NCBI GenBank assembly: GCA_047967505.1
Contig: CM106539.1
Reading direction: 5' to 3' (one strand)
Origin: Dipteris shenzhenensis
Taxonomy: Eukaryota; Polypodiophyta; Polypodiopsida; Gleicheniales
Length of the DNA: 64,000 nucleotides
Numbering within the stretch: position 1 is the first letter of the stretch; the number at the start of each line of letters is the position of its first letter. The notes under the pieces were generated by a model that was not told the DNA's origin, searched no databases, and saw only the letters and a program-made list of their open reading frames with translations. Positions 1-10,964 of this stretch are shown here, piece by piece. The position numbers and the translations under genes are program-made.

Positions 1-69
1 CTATATGGTGTGAGGGCAAGCATTTTCGAACACAATGGATTGATGATAAGAGAAACACACAAGATTGCG

Positions 70-763
70 GCGTCATTGCTAGCTTTGAGGGAGCCAATGG
101 AGCCATGGATTATTATTGTGGCATAATCCAAGATATTATTATGCTTGACTTTCGATGCTTCTTTGTGTATGTTTTGGATGTAAAGTGGTTTAAGGACGTG
201 GTGGAAAGAGGCCCTAATGCAACAATCAAACGCCATGCAAGTGGCTTTGTAACTATTGACTCCACAAAGTTTTGGCAAAGTAGGAAGGACACACTAGTAC
301 TACCGCAACAATGTGAACAGGTACTGTGCACACATATAAAAATACTCACTTTTAAATATTCGATGCAAGAAAAGTAACATGATTGTATTTGTGTTTGAAT
401 TAGGTTGTCTATCAACCAATGGTGGATAATAATAGATGGTGGCATGTCATACCTATTATGCCACGTTCCAAAGTGATGTATAGTACATTTACTAATATGG
501 AGCGTATGGAGGATGATCATGGCCATGGACATGATGATGACCGTGATACGAGAGAGGAGGATGATCATGAGATAGGAGATACAGATATTGAGGCCATTAC
601 CCATGAGGACGAGCCTACCATTCGAGATGCTGATTTCGATGAGCACATGAGTGGCACAAGTAGTAGTGGGTCGAATGTATTTGTAGATCTAAACACTTGT
701 TTGGATTTTGAAGTAGATAGTTTGGCAAGGGTTGATCTCATTGAGGATGAGATTGAACCATAG
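70..763 (+). pseudogene. CACTA transposase C-terminal part: DUF4216 domain and acidic tail
   Basis: This is the C-terminal piece of a CACTA TNP2-type protein, whose upstream part lies outside the window or is lost. Residues reading YCGIIQDI, VYVLDVKWF and GFVTIDSTKFW fit DUF4216, which follows DUF4218 in plant CACTA transposases. A phase-0 intron is clear: donor GT at 321, acceptor AG at 402-403. Joining the exons gives a continuous QQCEQVVYQPMVDNNRWWHV. The last exon (404-763) ends in an Asp/Glu/His-rich tail with DDHGHGHDDD, then TAG. This piece is unbroken, but the whole gene is not present. Family membership is by motif recognition. Confidence 0.75.
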
Positions 764-838
764 CCCCATAATTGATATTGGCAAAACTATTTTACATATT
801 GTCTCATTCTCCTCATCTCACTTAATTCTTGTATATGT

Positions 839-1218
839 GGGCTTGCAAAAAATTATGTGCTTTGGTAATCATGGGCAATGTTTGGAAAGCAATGATGTAC
901 ACCAAAATCTCACCTTCTGTATTCTTTGGTTTGCGTCTATCTATGCGTCTAAATGCGCATCTGATTCTCAGTGTAAACGCGCAAATAAATGCACTAATAC
1001 ACGCGCAAATAGATGCGCTAATAAATGCAATGTTAGACGGGCCCGTATTTTCTCAGGTTAGATGTGCACGTAGACGTGGTAATTTACACGTAAATAAATG
1101 AGCTTATAGACATGCATTTAGATACACCCGTAATTCCTCTACTAAAGCAACGCCTATAGACGCGCCCGCTATTTTGCGCGTCTACCAAGCACGTCTATAG
1201 TTGCTTTGTGTTGTTGTG
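839..1218 (+). repeat. 3' subterminal repeat array of copy A
   Basis: Many copies of a 9-10 bp word occur in both orientations (for example AGATGCGC, TAGACGCGCC, GCGCGTCTA). Copies differ mainly by CG to TG or CA changes. CACTA elements carry such arrays inside their ends as binding sites for their own DNA-binding protein; that role is inferred here. Confidence 0.75.
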
Positions 1219-1871
1219 GTCTGTGTCTGCAAACAGGCTAGATGCGCATTTAGACGTGCCTGTAGATGCGCTTTTAGACGTGCTCTAAGATGCACCTATA
1301 CACACACTCCGACAGACGAGATTTCTAAAAAGTAGAAAAGGACATTGCACCCGACACATAAACGTGACACTGATACCTAGATCATGCGCTTCTTGGATAC
1401 GAGAAAGTACAAATCTAAAGAGAGCAAACTTCCAAACAAGATCAACTGCAAAAGGACTTACTTGGATAGAGGTATGGAAGGTTCTTCTTCTTTTTCAAAG
1501 TTGCTTCTCCTCCTTGTTCTTCCTCCTCTCCTTTAAGCTTAGAAGTAACTGTGGGTGCCTTCCTCTTAAGTGTAAGCTTGGAAGTAAGTATGGGAGCCTT
1601 CCTCTTAAGCATCGAAACTGTGGATCTACTAATGAGGAAGGAAGCAAGCCGCGTGAAGTATAAGTAATGTGAAGAAAAGCAAAGCGATCACGCTAAAAGC
1701 AGGTTTAAAAGCCGCATTTATAATCATGTCTATAGCCGCATCTAAATACATAGAGTAGACACGTCTTTAGACGCGATTGTAGATGCGCTTTTGAACGCGC
1801 CTTTAGACGTGCCATAGAGTTTAAATTAAACATTTGAAGAAAGCAAATTTGGTGGGTTGTTTGTTTGTAGG

Positions 1872-3105
1872 ATGTCTTCATCTTCAATAAGTAGCTCCAG
1901 TGAGAATGATACCCTCCATATCCACCACCGCGAAATGTGGTTGGAGCAAAAAATCAAATGTTTGTGTGATCGATGTCGAGGAAACATGTATCGTGCACAT
2001 AGGATTACACTCAATCGTATCTCAAAGTATGGAGAATGGTATGTGACCGTAAACAAGGTAAGGGTTCGTAAGTTAAGATTGGTTGAGATACCTATGGGTG
2101 TTCATATGTTTGAGTTATGATCCCGTTTTAATTTGATACAGGATGTAGTGCCACATCTGCATATGTTGCCCTATGCTCGCCGTGAGGAGGTGAAGCATCG
2201 GCGATATGAGGTGGGATCTTCAGGAGGGACCGTTACGGATGCATGGAGTGGTGGTGATAGTAGCCCTTCACCATTACATCATGAAGCCGTGCAGGAGGAG
2301 GTGTTTGATGATATGGTGCGGGATTTATATGTCCATCAAGGGAGGGATGATAGCATGAAGCAAGATGATCTTTTTACTGTAGCATCGACTCCACTGTTTG
2401 AGGGGTGCACATTCTCTGTTCTACGTGCTTCCCTTGAGTTACTAAACTTGCAAACCATCTATGGATGGAGAAATGCAAGTTTGAATGCATTACTCAAGTA
2501 AGCTTTAAAGTCTATTTTGCAAACATGGTGAATTATGCTAGTGGGTCAATTACTCGAATGCTTTTCCTCATTTATGGTCTTCACGTGCAGGCTACTAGGT
2601 AAAATGCTTCCAAGGGAGAATAAACTACCGACCTCAAGAGATATGGCAAGGCAACATGTGACCTCTCTTGGAGGATTAGATTACAAGCGCATCCATGCAT
2701 GTGTCAATGATTGCGTTTTGTTCGTGGACTACATAAGGATGCAAGAGAGTGTCCTACTTGTGGAGAGGCAAGATATAGAGCAGATCTCAAAACCTTGAAC
2801 GTGCCTCGTAAGGTATTGCGACATTTTCCCATAATCCCTCGCATCCAACATATGTTCAAGTGCAAATCTATTGCAGAGCTCATGTCATGGCATTCCTCCC
2901 ATCGATCAATCGATTGTAAGTGGAGAACTCCCACGGACTCTCCTGCGTGGAAGCATATTGAAGACACATGGCCAAGCTTCAAGAAAGAACCTAGGAACTT
3001 GAGACTTGGATTGGGTATGGATGGTGTGAACCCATTTGGTCTCAAAAGCACGTCTTACAGTGTATGGCCAGTGGTATTAGTGAATTACAATATTCCACCC
3101 TCTAT
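1872..3105 (+). pseudogene. CACTA transposase N-terminal exons and tnp2 domain, copy B
   Basis: The start ATG at 1872 follows a good acceptor (TTTGTAG). Exon 1 (1872-2057) has a CxxC-type motif (IKCLCDRCRGNMYRAH) like the transposase-associated domain. Intron 2058-2141 (GT...ACAG) leads to exon 2 (2142-2497). Intron 2498-2590 leads to exon 3, and joining restores ALLKLLGKMLPRENKLP, the typical TNP2 sequence before the ACxNDC...CPTCG zinc-like motif. A one-base loss near 2722 splits DCVLF from RGLHKDARECPTCG. The tnp2 core follows (VPRKVLRHFPIIPR, DSPAWKHIEDTWP, RLGLGMDGVNPFG, TSYSVWPVVLVNYNIPP). It breaks off at 3105. Confidence 0.8.
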
Positions 3106-3652
3106 TTCAAATGCCATGCAAGTGGCTTTGTAGCTATTGACTCCACAAAGTTTTGGCAAAGTAGGAAGGACACACTAGTACTACCACAACAATGTGAATA
3201 GGTACTGTGCACACATATAAAAAACTCGCTTTTAAATATTTGATGCAAGAAAAATAACATGATTGTATTTGTGTATGAATTAGGTTGTCTATCAACCAAT
3301 GGTGGATAATAATAGATGGTGGCATGTCATACCTATTATGCCACGTTCCAAAGTGATGTATAGTACATTTACTAATATGGAGCGTATGGAGGATGATCAT
3401 GGCCATGGACGTGATGAGAGCATGATGATGACTGTGATACGAGAGAGGAGGATGATCATGAGATAGGAGATACAGATATTGAGGCCATTACCCGTGAGGA
3501 CGAGCCTACCATTCGAGATGGTGATTTCGATGAGCACATGAGTGGCACAAGTAGTAGTGGGTTGAATGTATTTGTAGATCTAAACACTTGTTTGGATTTT
3601 GAAGTAGATAGTTTGGCAAGGGTTGATATCATTGAGGATGAGATTGAACCAT
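3106..3652 (+). pseudogene. DUF4216 end of transposase joined after the deletion, copy B
   Basis: From 3106 the sequence follows the second half of DUF4216 seen at 230-763 and again at 18590-19128. The codon before the splice donor is TAG (near 3199) where copy A has CAG. The last exon, acidic tail and stop at 3652 match copy A, with an extra short insertion near 3413. The reading frame from tnp2 into this part is not functional. Confidence 0.75.
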
Positions 3653-3732
3653 AGCCCCATAATTGATATTGGCAAAACTATTTTACATATTGTTTCATTC
3701 TCCTCATCTCACTTAATTCTTGTATATGTGGG

Positions 3733-4498
3733 CTTGCAAAAAATTATGTGCTTTGGTAATCATGGGCAATGTTTGGAAAGCAATGATGTACACCAAAATC
3801 TCACCTTTTGTATTCTCTGGTTTGCGTCTATCTACGCGTCTAAATGCGCATCTGATTCTCAGTGTAAATACGCAAATAAATGCACTAATACACGCGCAAA
3901 TAGACGCACTAATAAATGCGATGTTGGACGGCAGGCCCCTATTTTCTCAGCTTAGACGCGCAAGTACACGTGTCAATTTACGCACAAATAGACGAGCTTT
4001 TAGATGCGCCCATAATTCCTCTACTAAAGCAATGCCTATAGACACGCCCGCTATTTTGCGTGTCTACCAAGCGCATCTATAGTTGCTTTGTGTTGTTGTG
4101 CTTGCAAAAAAGCATTGATGTTTTTGTTAAAATTATATGCCTTGGTAATCATGGGCAATGTTTGGAAAGCAGTGGTATACACCAAAATCTCACTTTCTAT
4201 ATTGTCTATTTTGCATCTAAATATGCGTTTAAATACGCATCTAATTCTCAGTGTAGACACGCTTATAGACGCACTAATACACACACAAATAGACGCATTG
4301 ATAAACGTAGTGTTAGACAGGCCCGTATTTTCTCAGTGTAGATGTGCTAATAGACGTGTTAATACACGCACAAATAGAGGAGCTGTTAGATGTGCTATTA
4401 GATGTGCCTGTAATTTCTCTATTCAAGCAATGTTTATAGATGCACCCGCTATTTTGTGCATCTATAAAGCGCATCTATAGTTGCTTTGTGTTATTGTG
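3733..4498 (+). repeat. Tandem duplication of the 3' terminal region (two units)
   Basis: Unit 1 (3733-4100) and unit 2 (4101-4498) both begin CTTGCAAAAAA, carry the same order of subterminal repeats and end with the element terminus (GTTGTTGTG at 4100, GTTATTGTG at 4498). Unit 2 keeps a stretch (AGCATTGATGTTTTTGTTAA) that unit 1 lacks but other copies share, so the units are not a very recent exact duplication. Confidence 0.8.
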
Positions 4499-4956
4499 AT
4501 AGTTGGAAATAGACTTGTTTGGTGCACTAGACTTGAAGCCATTGATGTAAATGCTCTTCACTAATTTTTTTCATGTTAAACTTGGACATGAATATATGAG
4601 CTTTAAACTTAATATACATGCTCTTGTACTTTTATTCTTTCAAAGGATTAAACATATATGAAAAAAAAAAATTTCATTGGAAAAAACTATCTTTAAAGGT
4701 CAATATGAGGAAAAACACTCTCTGTAAAATGTTGCTATAGGAACTTGTCTTAGAGTCACTATATAACAACCTTCTATAAGTTTGGCAAGTGTCACTATAT
4801 CACGAGTCTATATAAATGTCACTATATAGTGATACTTGCCTAGAGTTGCTATATAGTGGCACTTTTCTAAACCAGCTTTGCTTACCAACGATTAGCACCC
4901 CACGTGCGCTAAACATCGACACTTAACTGTTGGAATAAGGCCCGTGTGTAGTAGTG
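4499..4956 (+). mobile_element. 3' terminal fragment of a second, canonical CACTA family
   Basis: The end reads GTGTGTAGTAGTG, which is CACTACTACACAC on the other strand, the classic CACTA terminus. Inside it, from about 4750 to 4865, are several direct and inverted copies of CACTATATAG, a different subterminal repeat from that of the flanking copies. Near the end, CCAAC at about 4887 pairs with GTTGG at about 4930. No coding sequence remains. It stops exactly where copy C begins in mid-gene, which suggests insertion into copy C followed by loss of the left part. Confidence 0.6.
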
Positions 4957-6328
4957 TTCCTCGAGCGCTTCATGAAGACCTTGAAGGGTTTTGTGAGGCG
5001 AAATGCAAGGCTCGAAGGTAGCATGGCTGAGGGTTGGTTGGTACAAGAGTCACTTGTATATATTTCTGAGTCTGTTGTTGATGTGGATAGCTCTCTCCCA
5101 TGACTATGGAGAGATGATGAAGGCCTAAGGATGACCTCTATTGTGCCTCAAAGGAAAGGACGGAGCAAAGTAATGTACACTAAGTTACTTAATAATATCA
5201 ACCTCCATTGCATGCTTAATAGTGATGTGATGAAAAGATGGGTGCAAGATACGAGGATGCAAAGCCAAGAAGCCAAGGAGAAAGGGCCCTCTTTCGTACA
5301 CACCATAGATCTTGTGTGCCGTACCCTCAGCATCTAAGAGAACTTGCAAAGGATATTCATGTGGATTGGCTACTTGAAAAAATAGAGAGAGCAGAGAGAG
5401 ACAAGGGGATGCATATCACAATCGAAGAATGGGAGTATGCCAAAGGATGCATGCAAAAGGTCGGTATATAGAATGTTATGCATAAGTTAGGAGCTTTCAA
5501 CAATTTAGATTGCTTATTCAATTGATTTTGTCTTGGTGTAGTGTACTATGTTCAATGCTATATGGTGTGAGGGTAAGCATTTTTTGACACAACGGATTGA
5601 TGGTAAGAGAAACACAAAAGATTGCGGCGTCATTACTAGCTTTGACTAGGGAGCCAATGGAACCATGGATGATTATTGTGGCATAATCCAAGATATTATT
5701 AAGCTTGAATTTCGACGTTTCTTTGTGTATGTTTTGGATGTCAAGTGGTTTAAGAACGTGGTGAAAAGAGGCCCTAATGCAACAATCAAACACCATGCAA
5801 GTGGCTTTGTAACTATTGACTCCACAAAGTTTTGGCAAAGCAAGAAGGACACACTAGTACTACCGCAACAATGTGAATAGGTATTGTACACATATATATA
5901 AATAATCACTTTTTAATATTTGATACCTTCGATGCAAGGAAAATGACATGATTGTATTTGTGTTTGAATTAGGTTTTCTATCAACCACTGGTGGATAATA
6001 ATAGGTGGTGGCATGTCATACCTACGCCACTTTCCAAAGTCATGTATAATACATTAACTAATATGGAGCGTATGGAGGATGATCATGGCCATGGAGGTGA
6101 TGATGATCGTGATACGAGAGAGGAGGATGAGATAGGAGATATAGATATTCAAGACATTACCCATGAGGACAAGCCTACCATTGGTGATGTTGATTTCGAT
6201 GAGCACAATAGCACAAGTAGTAGTGGGATGAATGTACTTGTAGATCTCAACATTGGTTTGGATTTTGAAGTAGATAGTTTGGCAAGGGTTGATCTCATTG
6301 AGAATGAGATCAAGTGTAGCCCATTATT
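4957..6328 (+). pseudogene. DUF4218-DUF4216 part of CACTA transposase, copy C
   Basis: The first residues (ERFMKTLKGFVRRNAR, AEGWLVQESLVYISES) match the conserved end of DUF4218. A stop follows SSLP near 5100, as in the copy at 17900. DUF4216 resumes at about 5548 (MFNAIW) and runs to 5880, where the codon before the splice donor is TAG. The terminal exon (5973-6328) carries the acidic tail DDHGHGGDDD but has diverged at its end. It is broken by stops and lacks the whole N-terminal half, so it is non-functional. Confidence 0.75.
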
Positions 6329-6711
6329 GATATTAGCAAAACTATTTTATATATCGTCTCATTCTCCTCACCTCACCTAATTTTTGTATATGTGGGTTTG
6401 CCAAAGAGCATTGATATTTTTATTAAAATTATGTTCTTTGGTAATCATGGGCACTGTTTGGAAAGTAGTGATGAACATTTATCAGCCTGCAATAAAATTT
6501 TACACTTTGTATTCTCTACTGCACATTTATAATCATGTCTAAATATGCATCTAAGTAATAGTGTAGATGCATTATTAGGAACGTTAATAACCGCACTATT
6601 AGATGCACTAATAGACGCAAATGTATTATGTCTATTCTATCTATGCTTATAGATGTGCCAACTAATTTGTGCATCTATCATGTGCATCTTTAGTTGCTTT
6701 ATCTTGTTGTG
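4957..6711 (+). mobile_element. CACTA-family element copy C, 5'-truncated
   Basis: It starts inside DUF4218 next to the foreign CACTA end and runs through DUF4216, the acidic tail and a short 3' repeat array. It ends TTGCTTTATCTTGTTGTG at 6711. The family assignment rests on sequence shared with 17760-19594. Confidence 0.8.
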
Positions 6712-8228
6712 ATGGTAGAGTAGGGACAGGTGATGACTACAAATGAATAGCACACATTTGGGAGGGATATGTTTAACAAAATCATAATGAAATATATTAC
6801 TAAAACAAAATTGAATGTTGTCATAATGAAAAATTGAGTTAACATGCCCCCTAGATTACATCCATCAACCTTAGGGAACTTGCCTTTAATTAGTAGAAAA
6901 CTTTCTACATTATATACATCAACCATACAACACTTGCCTTTAATTAGTAAAAAGCTTCTTACATTATATACATCAACCTTAGATCACTCGCCTTGATCAT
7001 ATTAGCTTTTTCTTAATATTATGTCCTCATTTCAATACTATATTTTCATCAGAATTTTTCATCAGAATACGATGAGTACAATATCACGTGCTAACAACTT
7101 GTGAACTTCATGAAGTATTATAGGATTCAAAAACCGAACTAGCTGAAAACTATAAGGCAAATGTAAATGATATGTCCTACCAATTTATAACATATGATTT
7201 AGGGATGATTTATACATGTAAATTAAAAAGTCTTTTCTAATTAAACATTTTACACAATTTTCATATAAGTATACCTACATTAAAATTGCATTTATAGAAA
7301 GACCTAAATTTTACAAAGGATTGGAGTAAAATATTTATTGAAGTAAGGTTCCATATATTGACCCCAAAAATGCATGTGCTACCTAGGACTTTAACAAAGT
7401 AAACGTAGGATGTCTAAACATTTTCAAGACATATATGTCATATGCTGTCAACTCATGAAAGTTGCGTGGAATGATAGCCAAAAGGATGCTAGGATGTATC
7501 AAAGTAGCAAAAGGAATGGGGAATTAAATACATACGAAGTGGGATTATAGTGCATGGGTAATATGATGGTTCTTTACATACATCATACCAGAAGGTTTAT
7601 GCAAGGACACACATTTTTTCATAGGAGAAGGTGCAAAGAACTTCATTGTCAAATAAATATGTTGTTCAATGTCATTATAAACATGTGAAGCTACATGAAT
7701 GAGTAGGCATATATATATCTCCATTAGTCAAAAATTGGATAATAATCCACTGTCAATCAAGCTGAAAAATAGAGTAATGTGAGAGACCATATCATCTAAG
7801 ATAAGAATGAGGCTACCTAGAAACATCGGAGTTGATGTTGTGAAATAAAGACATTACACAAAGAGGTATTGAAACGTATAAATAAGCTTTAGGTTCAATA
7901 GAGGGGAACATAATTTGCATCAAGGAGCCTCATCCTTGGAAAATAGTTATGTATTGATAATGATCACTTGTTCTTTAGAGTATTTCTCATCATCATATTG
8001 ATAAAATGTCAACTTTGGAGCTGCTATATGCTTTTTCATGAGTTTTCGCTACAATTTTGTGAATTTTGTATATTGAATACCCCTCTTTTTGCACCCAGAT
8101 CCTAGTTTTATAGCTTAGTGTCTCATCTTTTGTCGTTGTGTGCCTCTCTCTATCATAGAAGACATGATTAGCGGTGAAATCAAAGCCTTCAAAGACGTAT
8201 GATCTATCTTTGGCGTTACAGCTAAACT
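6712..8228. other. AT-rich DNA without recognisable genes
   Basis: I see only short ORFs that look like chance. No terminal repeats, domain motifs or RNA genes were recognised. It is clearly poorer in GC than the DNA that follows. Confidence 0.5.
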
Positions 8229-8675
8229 TTGGAGAATCAGGCCGTTTGCACTCAACAGTATGCAAGACAGCTGTCTCACGTCGCCTCACGTTGGTTTGAA
8301 TTCATTATAGAAGCCCGGAGCTCACCTGATAAACGTAGGTGTACGAAAGCGGTGAGGGCTCTGACAGAAGAGAACGAGCACACAGAGTGGTTTGCGGGTA
8401 TTACGCAGGGCGCCATGCGTGCTCGCTCTCTGTCTGTCAGAGCCACTTCTACTCCTCGCGTAGTACTCTCCCATCTGTCTTCACCCTTCGAGGTTATTCG
8501 ACATCCTGTGAGAAAGTTCACAGAGAACACGGTCGTCCCGAAAGCTTCTCGTATTCGGCACATATTTTCGGAGAGGAAGTGCGAGTCAACGCTCCCCAAC
8601 ATGATTCGAAGGTTTCTTTTCATGCGGGTGGACGCGGCTAGTAGCTTCCATTTTGACGCGAATACGGGCATGTAA
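8229..8675 (+). CDS. Unrecognised ORF in a GC-richer island (148 aa)
   Basis: This is an uninterrupted frame from ATG to TAA with no motif I recognise. A 131-aa frame lies opposite it (8276-8671, minus) and a 100-aa frame overlaps it on the same strand (8339-8641). So the long ORFs may simply reflect the rise in GC and loss of stop codons. No intron signals, signal peptide or neighbours support function. It could be a fragment of a captured gene, but coding status is doubtful. Confidence 0.2.
   Translation: MENQAVCTQQYARQLSHVASRWFEFIIEARSSPDKRRCTKAVRALTEENEHTEWFAGITQGAMRARSLSVRATSTPRVVLSHLSSPFEVIRHPVRKFTENTVVPKASRIRHIFSERKCESTLPNMIRRFLFMRVDAASSFHFDANTGM
8357..8444. repeat. Imperfect inverted repeat (hairpin)
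   Basis: The left arm starts GGCTCTGACAG at 8357 and includes GAACGAGCAC. The right arm, near 8417-8444, includes GTGCTCGCTC and ends CTGTCAGAGCC. The arms are about 26 bases around a loop of about 35 bases. Confidence 0.7.
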
Positions 8676-8703
8676 TGAGGTCATTTTGACGCGAATACGG
8701 GCA
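8649..8703 (+). repeat. 22-bp direct repeat, period 33
   Basis: CATTTTGACGCGAATACGGG followed by CA occurs identically at 8649-8670 and 8682-8703. Confidence 0.9.
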
Positions 8704-10300
8704 CTTGTGATTCAGTGCCTGCATGACGCAGCCTTACAGAAGGAAAGCGACCATGAAACGTAGATGGGTAACATGGGTTGCATAAACACCACTGTTACAT
8801 CATATAAATATCAAGAGGACTACGGCTGACACTCCTCGCCTAGCGATGAATTGGAGGATCGAGGGTTCATTTTTGTTATGACAGTCAAAGCCTAATGGCC
8901 GGCTTGTTGGCATCTGTACAGGTTTCACGTTCTCTGTGAATTTGATGACTGGACGGAGGAAAACACAACCGAGTTTGATGACTACTGTGTATAGTGTGTG
9001 AAATAGCGTTGTCGTGTCAAAAACCTAATGGCGTACTAAAAGCAATGGGCATGTTTACAGGTTTCACGTTGTCTGGCGTACTAAAAGCCTAGAGCTACAT
9101 CACAAGGGATGATAAGTATGTTTCTCAACTGTTTCCCACTACATCGCCGAATTTTTCTTTGCATGTTGGGAAGGCGCAGCAGATAGATTGGGCACATGCA
9201 GTCTGCCGGAGATTGTATTCCGGCAGCTTGACTGCCTATCGGATGCAAACAGAGTTATGGGCACATGGCTGCCAATAAGTTTATCAGATTTACGGGCACA
9301 TGATCCACCCAAAGAAACCTCCGGCAAGCCTCAGTTTATAAGGAGGTGGAGGGAGCTTCGTACTACGGGCTGGAGTCTCAAAGCATGCATCTGATTGGTT
9401 GCTGATTGAGTGCCAGGCCTTGCCTGCCTATGCACTCAGATAGCAATCGTCAGCCAACCGGCTTGCTTCAGATATGCATCCGATAGCCAACTCAGCAATT
9501 CGCAGCTAGAGGTGTGCCGTATCGGAGGAATTTCCTAGCATGTGTCCAGGGCGAGAGTCACCTGTTGAATCATCCGCCTCCACCATTGCATTATTGGTTT
9601 TTTTATCAGTGTTAACCTATGGAATGGTCCAGTAGCTTCATTTGCCCTTTTTGCTTGCAGCTTATTGTGTAGGTAGTAGCCCTTTTTTTTTGGGATTCAA
9701 TGTGTATAAGGAAATCTTAATGGCTGCTTACCTACTGCATACTTTCAGAATTATTCGCATGTATGAGATGAAAGGCAGCACGCCTCGTTCTAGTGTAAAT
9801 GAACGCTTCATGATCATGTATTCAATCTAACTAGCCAATTTGATCTAACATTAAGGGTCAAGATCCACTATCTAGCGATATACTTGTCTATCAGGTCATG
9901 AATATTTTGTAGTGATCTTTAAGATGAGTTTGCATAATTCATAAAGATATTGTAATGCTTTTTAGTTATCTTTATTTGAAATCCTATTTATAGATTTATA
10001 GCTGTTTGGTATGCTAGATCATAGAATGTGAAAATATGGTGAGTGATGGTTTAGTTTGACAATGCTAATTTTTCATATTCCATTCAAAATTCCATTGTAC
10101 ATGATTGTACTTTGTGTAGGATTGGGATTGATTGATGAGTAGATTATTAGCAAAGCAGCAAAAGATTTCTTAAACTTTGGAGATGTACTATGTTGAATTT
10201 AAAACAAATGGTCTAATTACATGAATGAAAATATGTTATTTCTTATGAAGGCATCTTTGTCAAATGTTTATCCTCCAATATTGCGTGATAAAATTCACAT

Positions 10301-10480
10301 ATTGGCTCATGACTTCATAACAATGGTAAAAATTAGTACATAAATACCAATTTCTATTTAATTGTACACAGATACCAATTGCTATTTAATTAAATCCATT
10401 ACTATTTAATTAATTACTATTGGCTCATGACTTCATAACAATGGTAAAAATTAGTACACAAATACCAATTACCATTTAAT
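10301..10480 (+). repeat. 60-bp direct repeat with internal short repeats
   Basis: ATTGGCTCATGACTTCATAA begins both 10301 and 10419 (period 118), and the match continues for about 60 bases. Between them the word ATACCAATTxCTATTTAATT recurs. Confidence 0.8.
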
Positions 10481-10857
10481 AAATTCCATTGCAAAGACCC
10501 ATTGGGGATAGTCACTTTTGATTATTCATTTTGAATGCTAGGACAATCACTCTATACAAACCATGTGATATGTGCGCAAGCACACATTTAAAATACAATG
10601 TATTTCAAACGTTTACTTTGTTTGGTATAAATGTTTTCCCTCTTCGTTAATATACATGTTGTAATCTTAAATTAAAATCCCCATTCATATATGTACATAC
10701 AGTCAAATTCCATGGTTGCCTTTAATCTAATGATGTCGTTTGTCCAATATTTGCATCTTCTTTTGCAAAACATGCCATCCATGAAGCTTTAGGTTGCCAT
10801 CAATTTTTTAAGCATAAAAGCAAAAGTGGCTGACAATTACAGGTTAAGATTGGACCT

Positions 10858-10904
10858 CCCATGGGACCTTGATCCTTGCAAAAGGCCCATGGGACCTTGA
10901 TCCT
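10858..10904 (+). repeat. 19-bp direct repeat, period 28
   Basis: CCCATGGGACCTTGATCCT occurs at 10858-10876 and 10886-10904. Confidence 0.9.
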
Positions 10905-10964
10905 CCATGATTCCACTTACTATTTTTTTTGTTTTGGGAAAACTCCTCCTTGGGCCACTTTCAA

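Larger units (their letters stand above)
1..1218 (+). mobile_element. CACTA-family element copy A, 3' terminal part
   Basis: Truncated at the window edge. It holds the DUF4216 end of the transposase gene, then an array of the short repeat TAGACGCGC and variants (TAGATGCGC, GCGCGTCTA) from about 930. It ends with TTGCTTTGTGTTGTTGTG at 1201-1218. The same 3' end closes copies B and C and the element ending at 19594, so 1218 is a true element terminus. The sequence just after it is the interior of copy B's 5' region, with no recognisable 5' end, so the A/B junction is rearranged. Confidence 0.8.
1219..4498 (+). mobile_element. CACTA-family element copy B, internally deleted
   Basis: The order is: 5' repeat arrays (about 1240-1310 and 1690-1815), N-terminal transposase exons, tnp2 core, a deletion junction near 3106, the DUF4216 end, then a duplicated 3' subterminal region ending at 4498. 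The deletion joins tnp2 directly to DUF4216, removing the rest of tnp2 and all of DUF4218 that are kept near 16330-18590. No 5' CACAACAA terminus is visible at its left edge. It could not make a full transposase, so it is a defective derivative of the dSpm type. Confidence 0.8.

Noticed and set aside
113-646. 177-aa minus-strand ORF opposite the DUF4216 exons
   Set aside because: It is the antisense shadow of the transposase exons and recurs with them in other copies.
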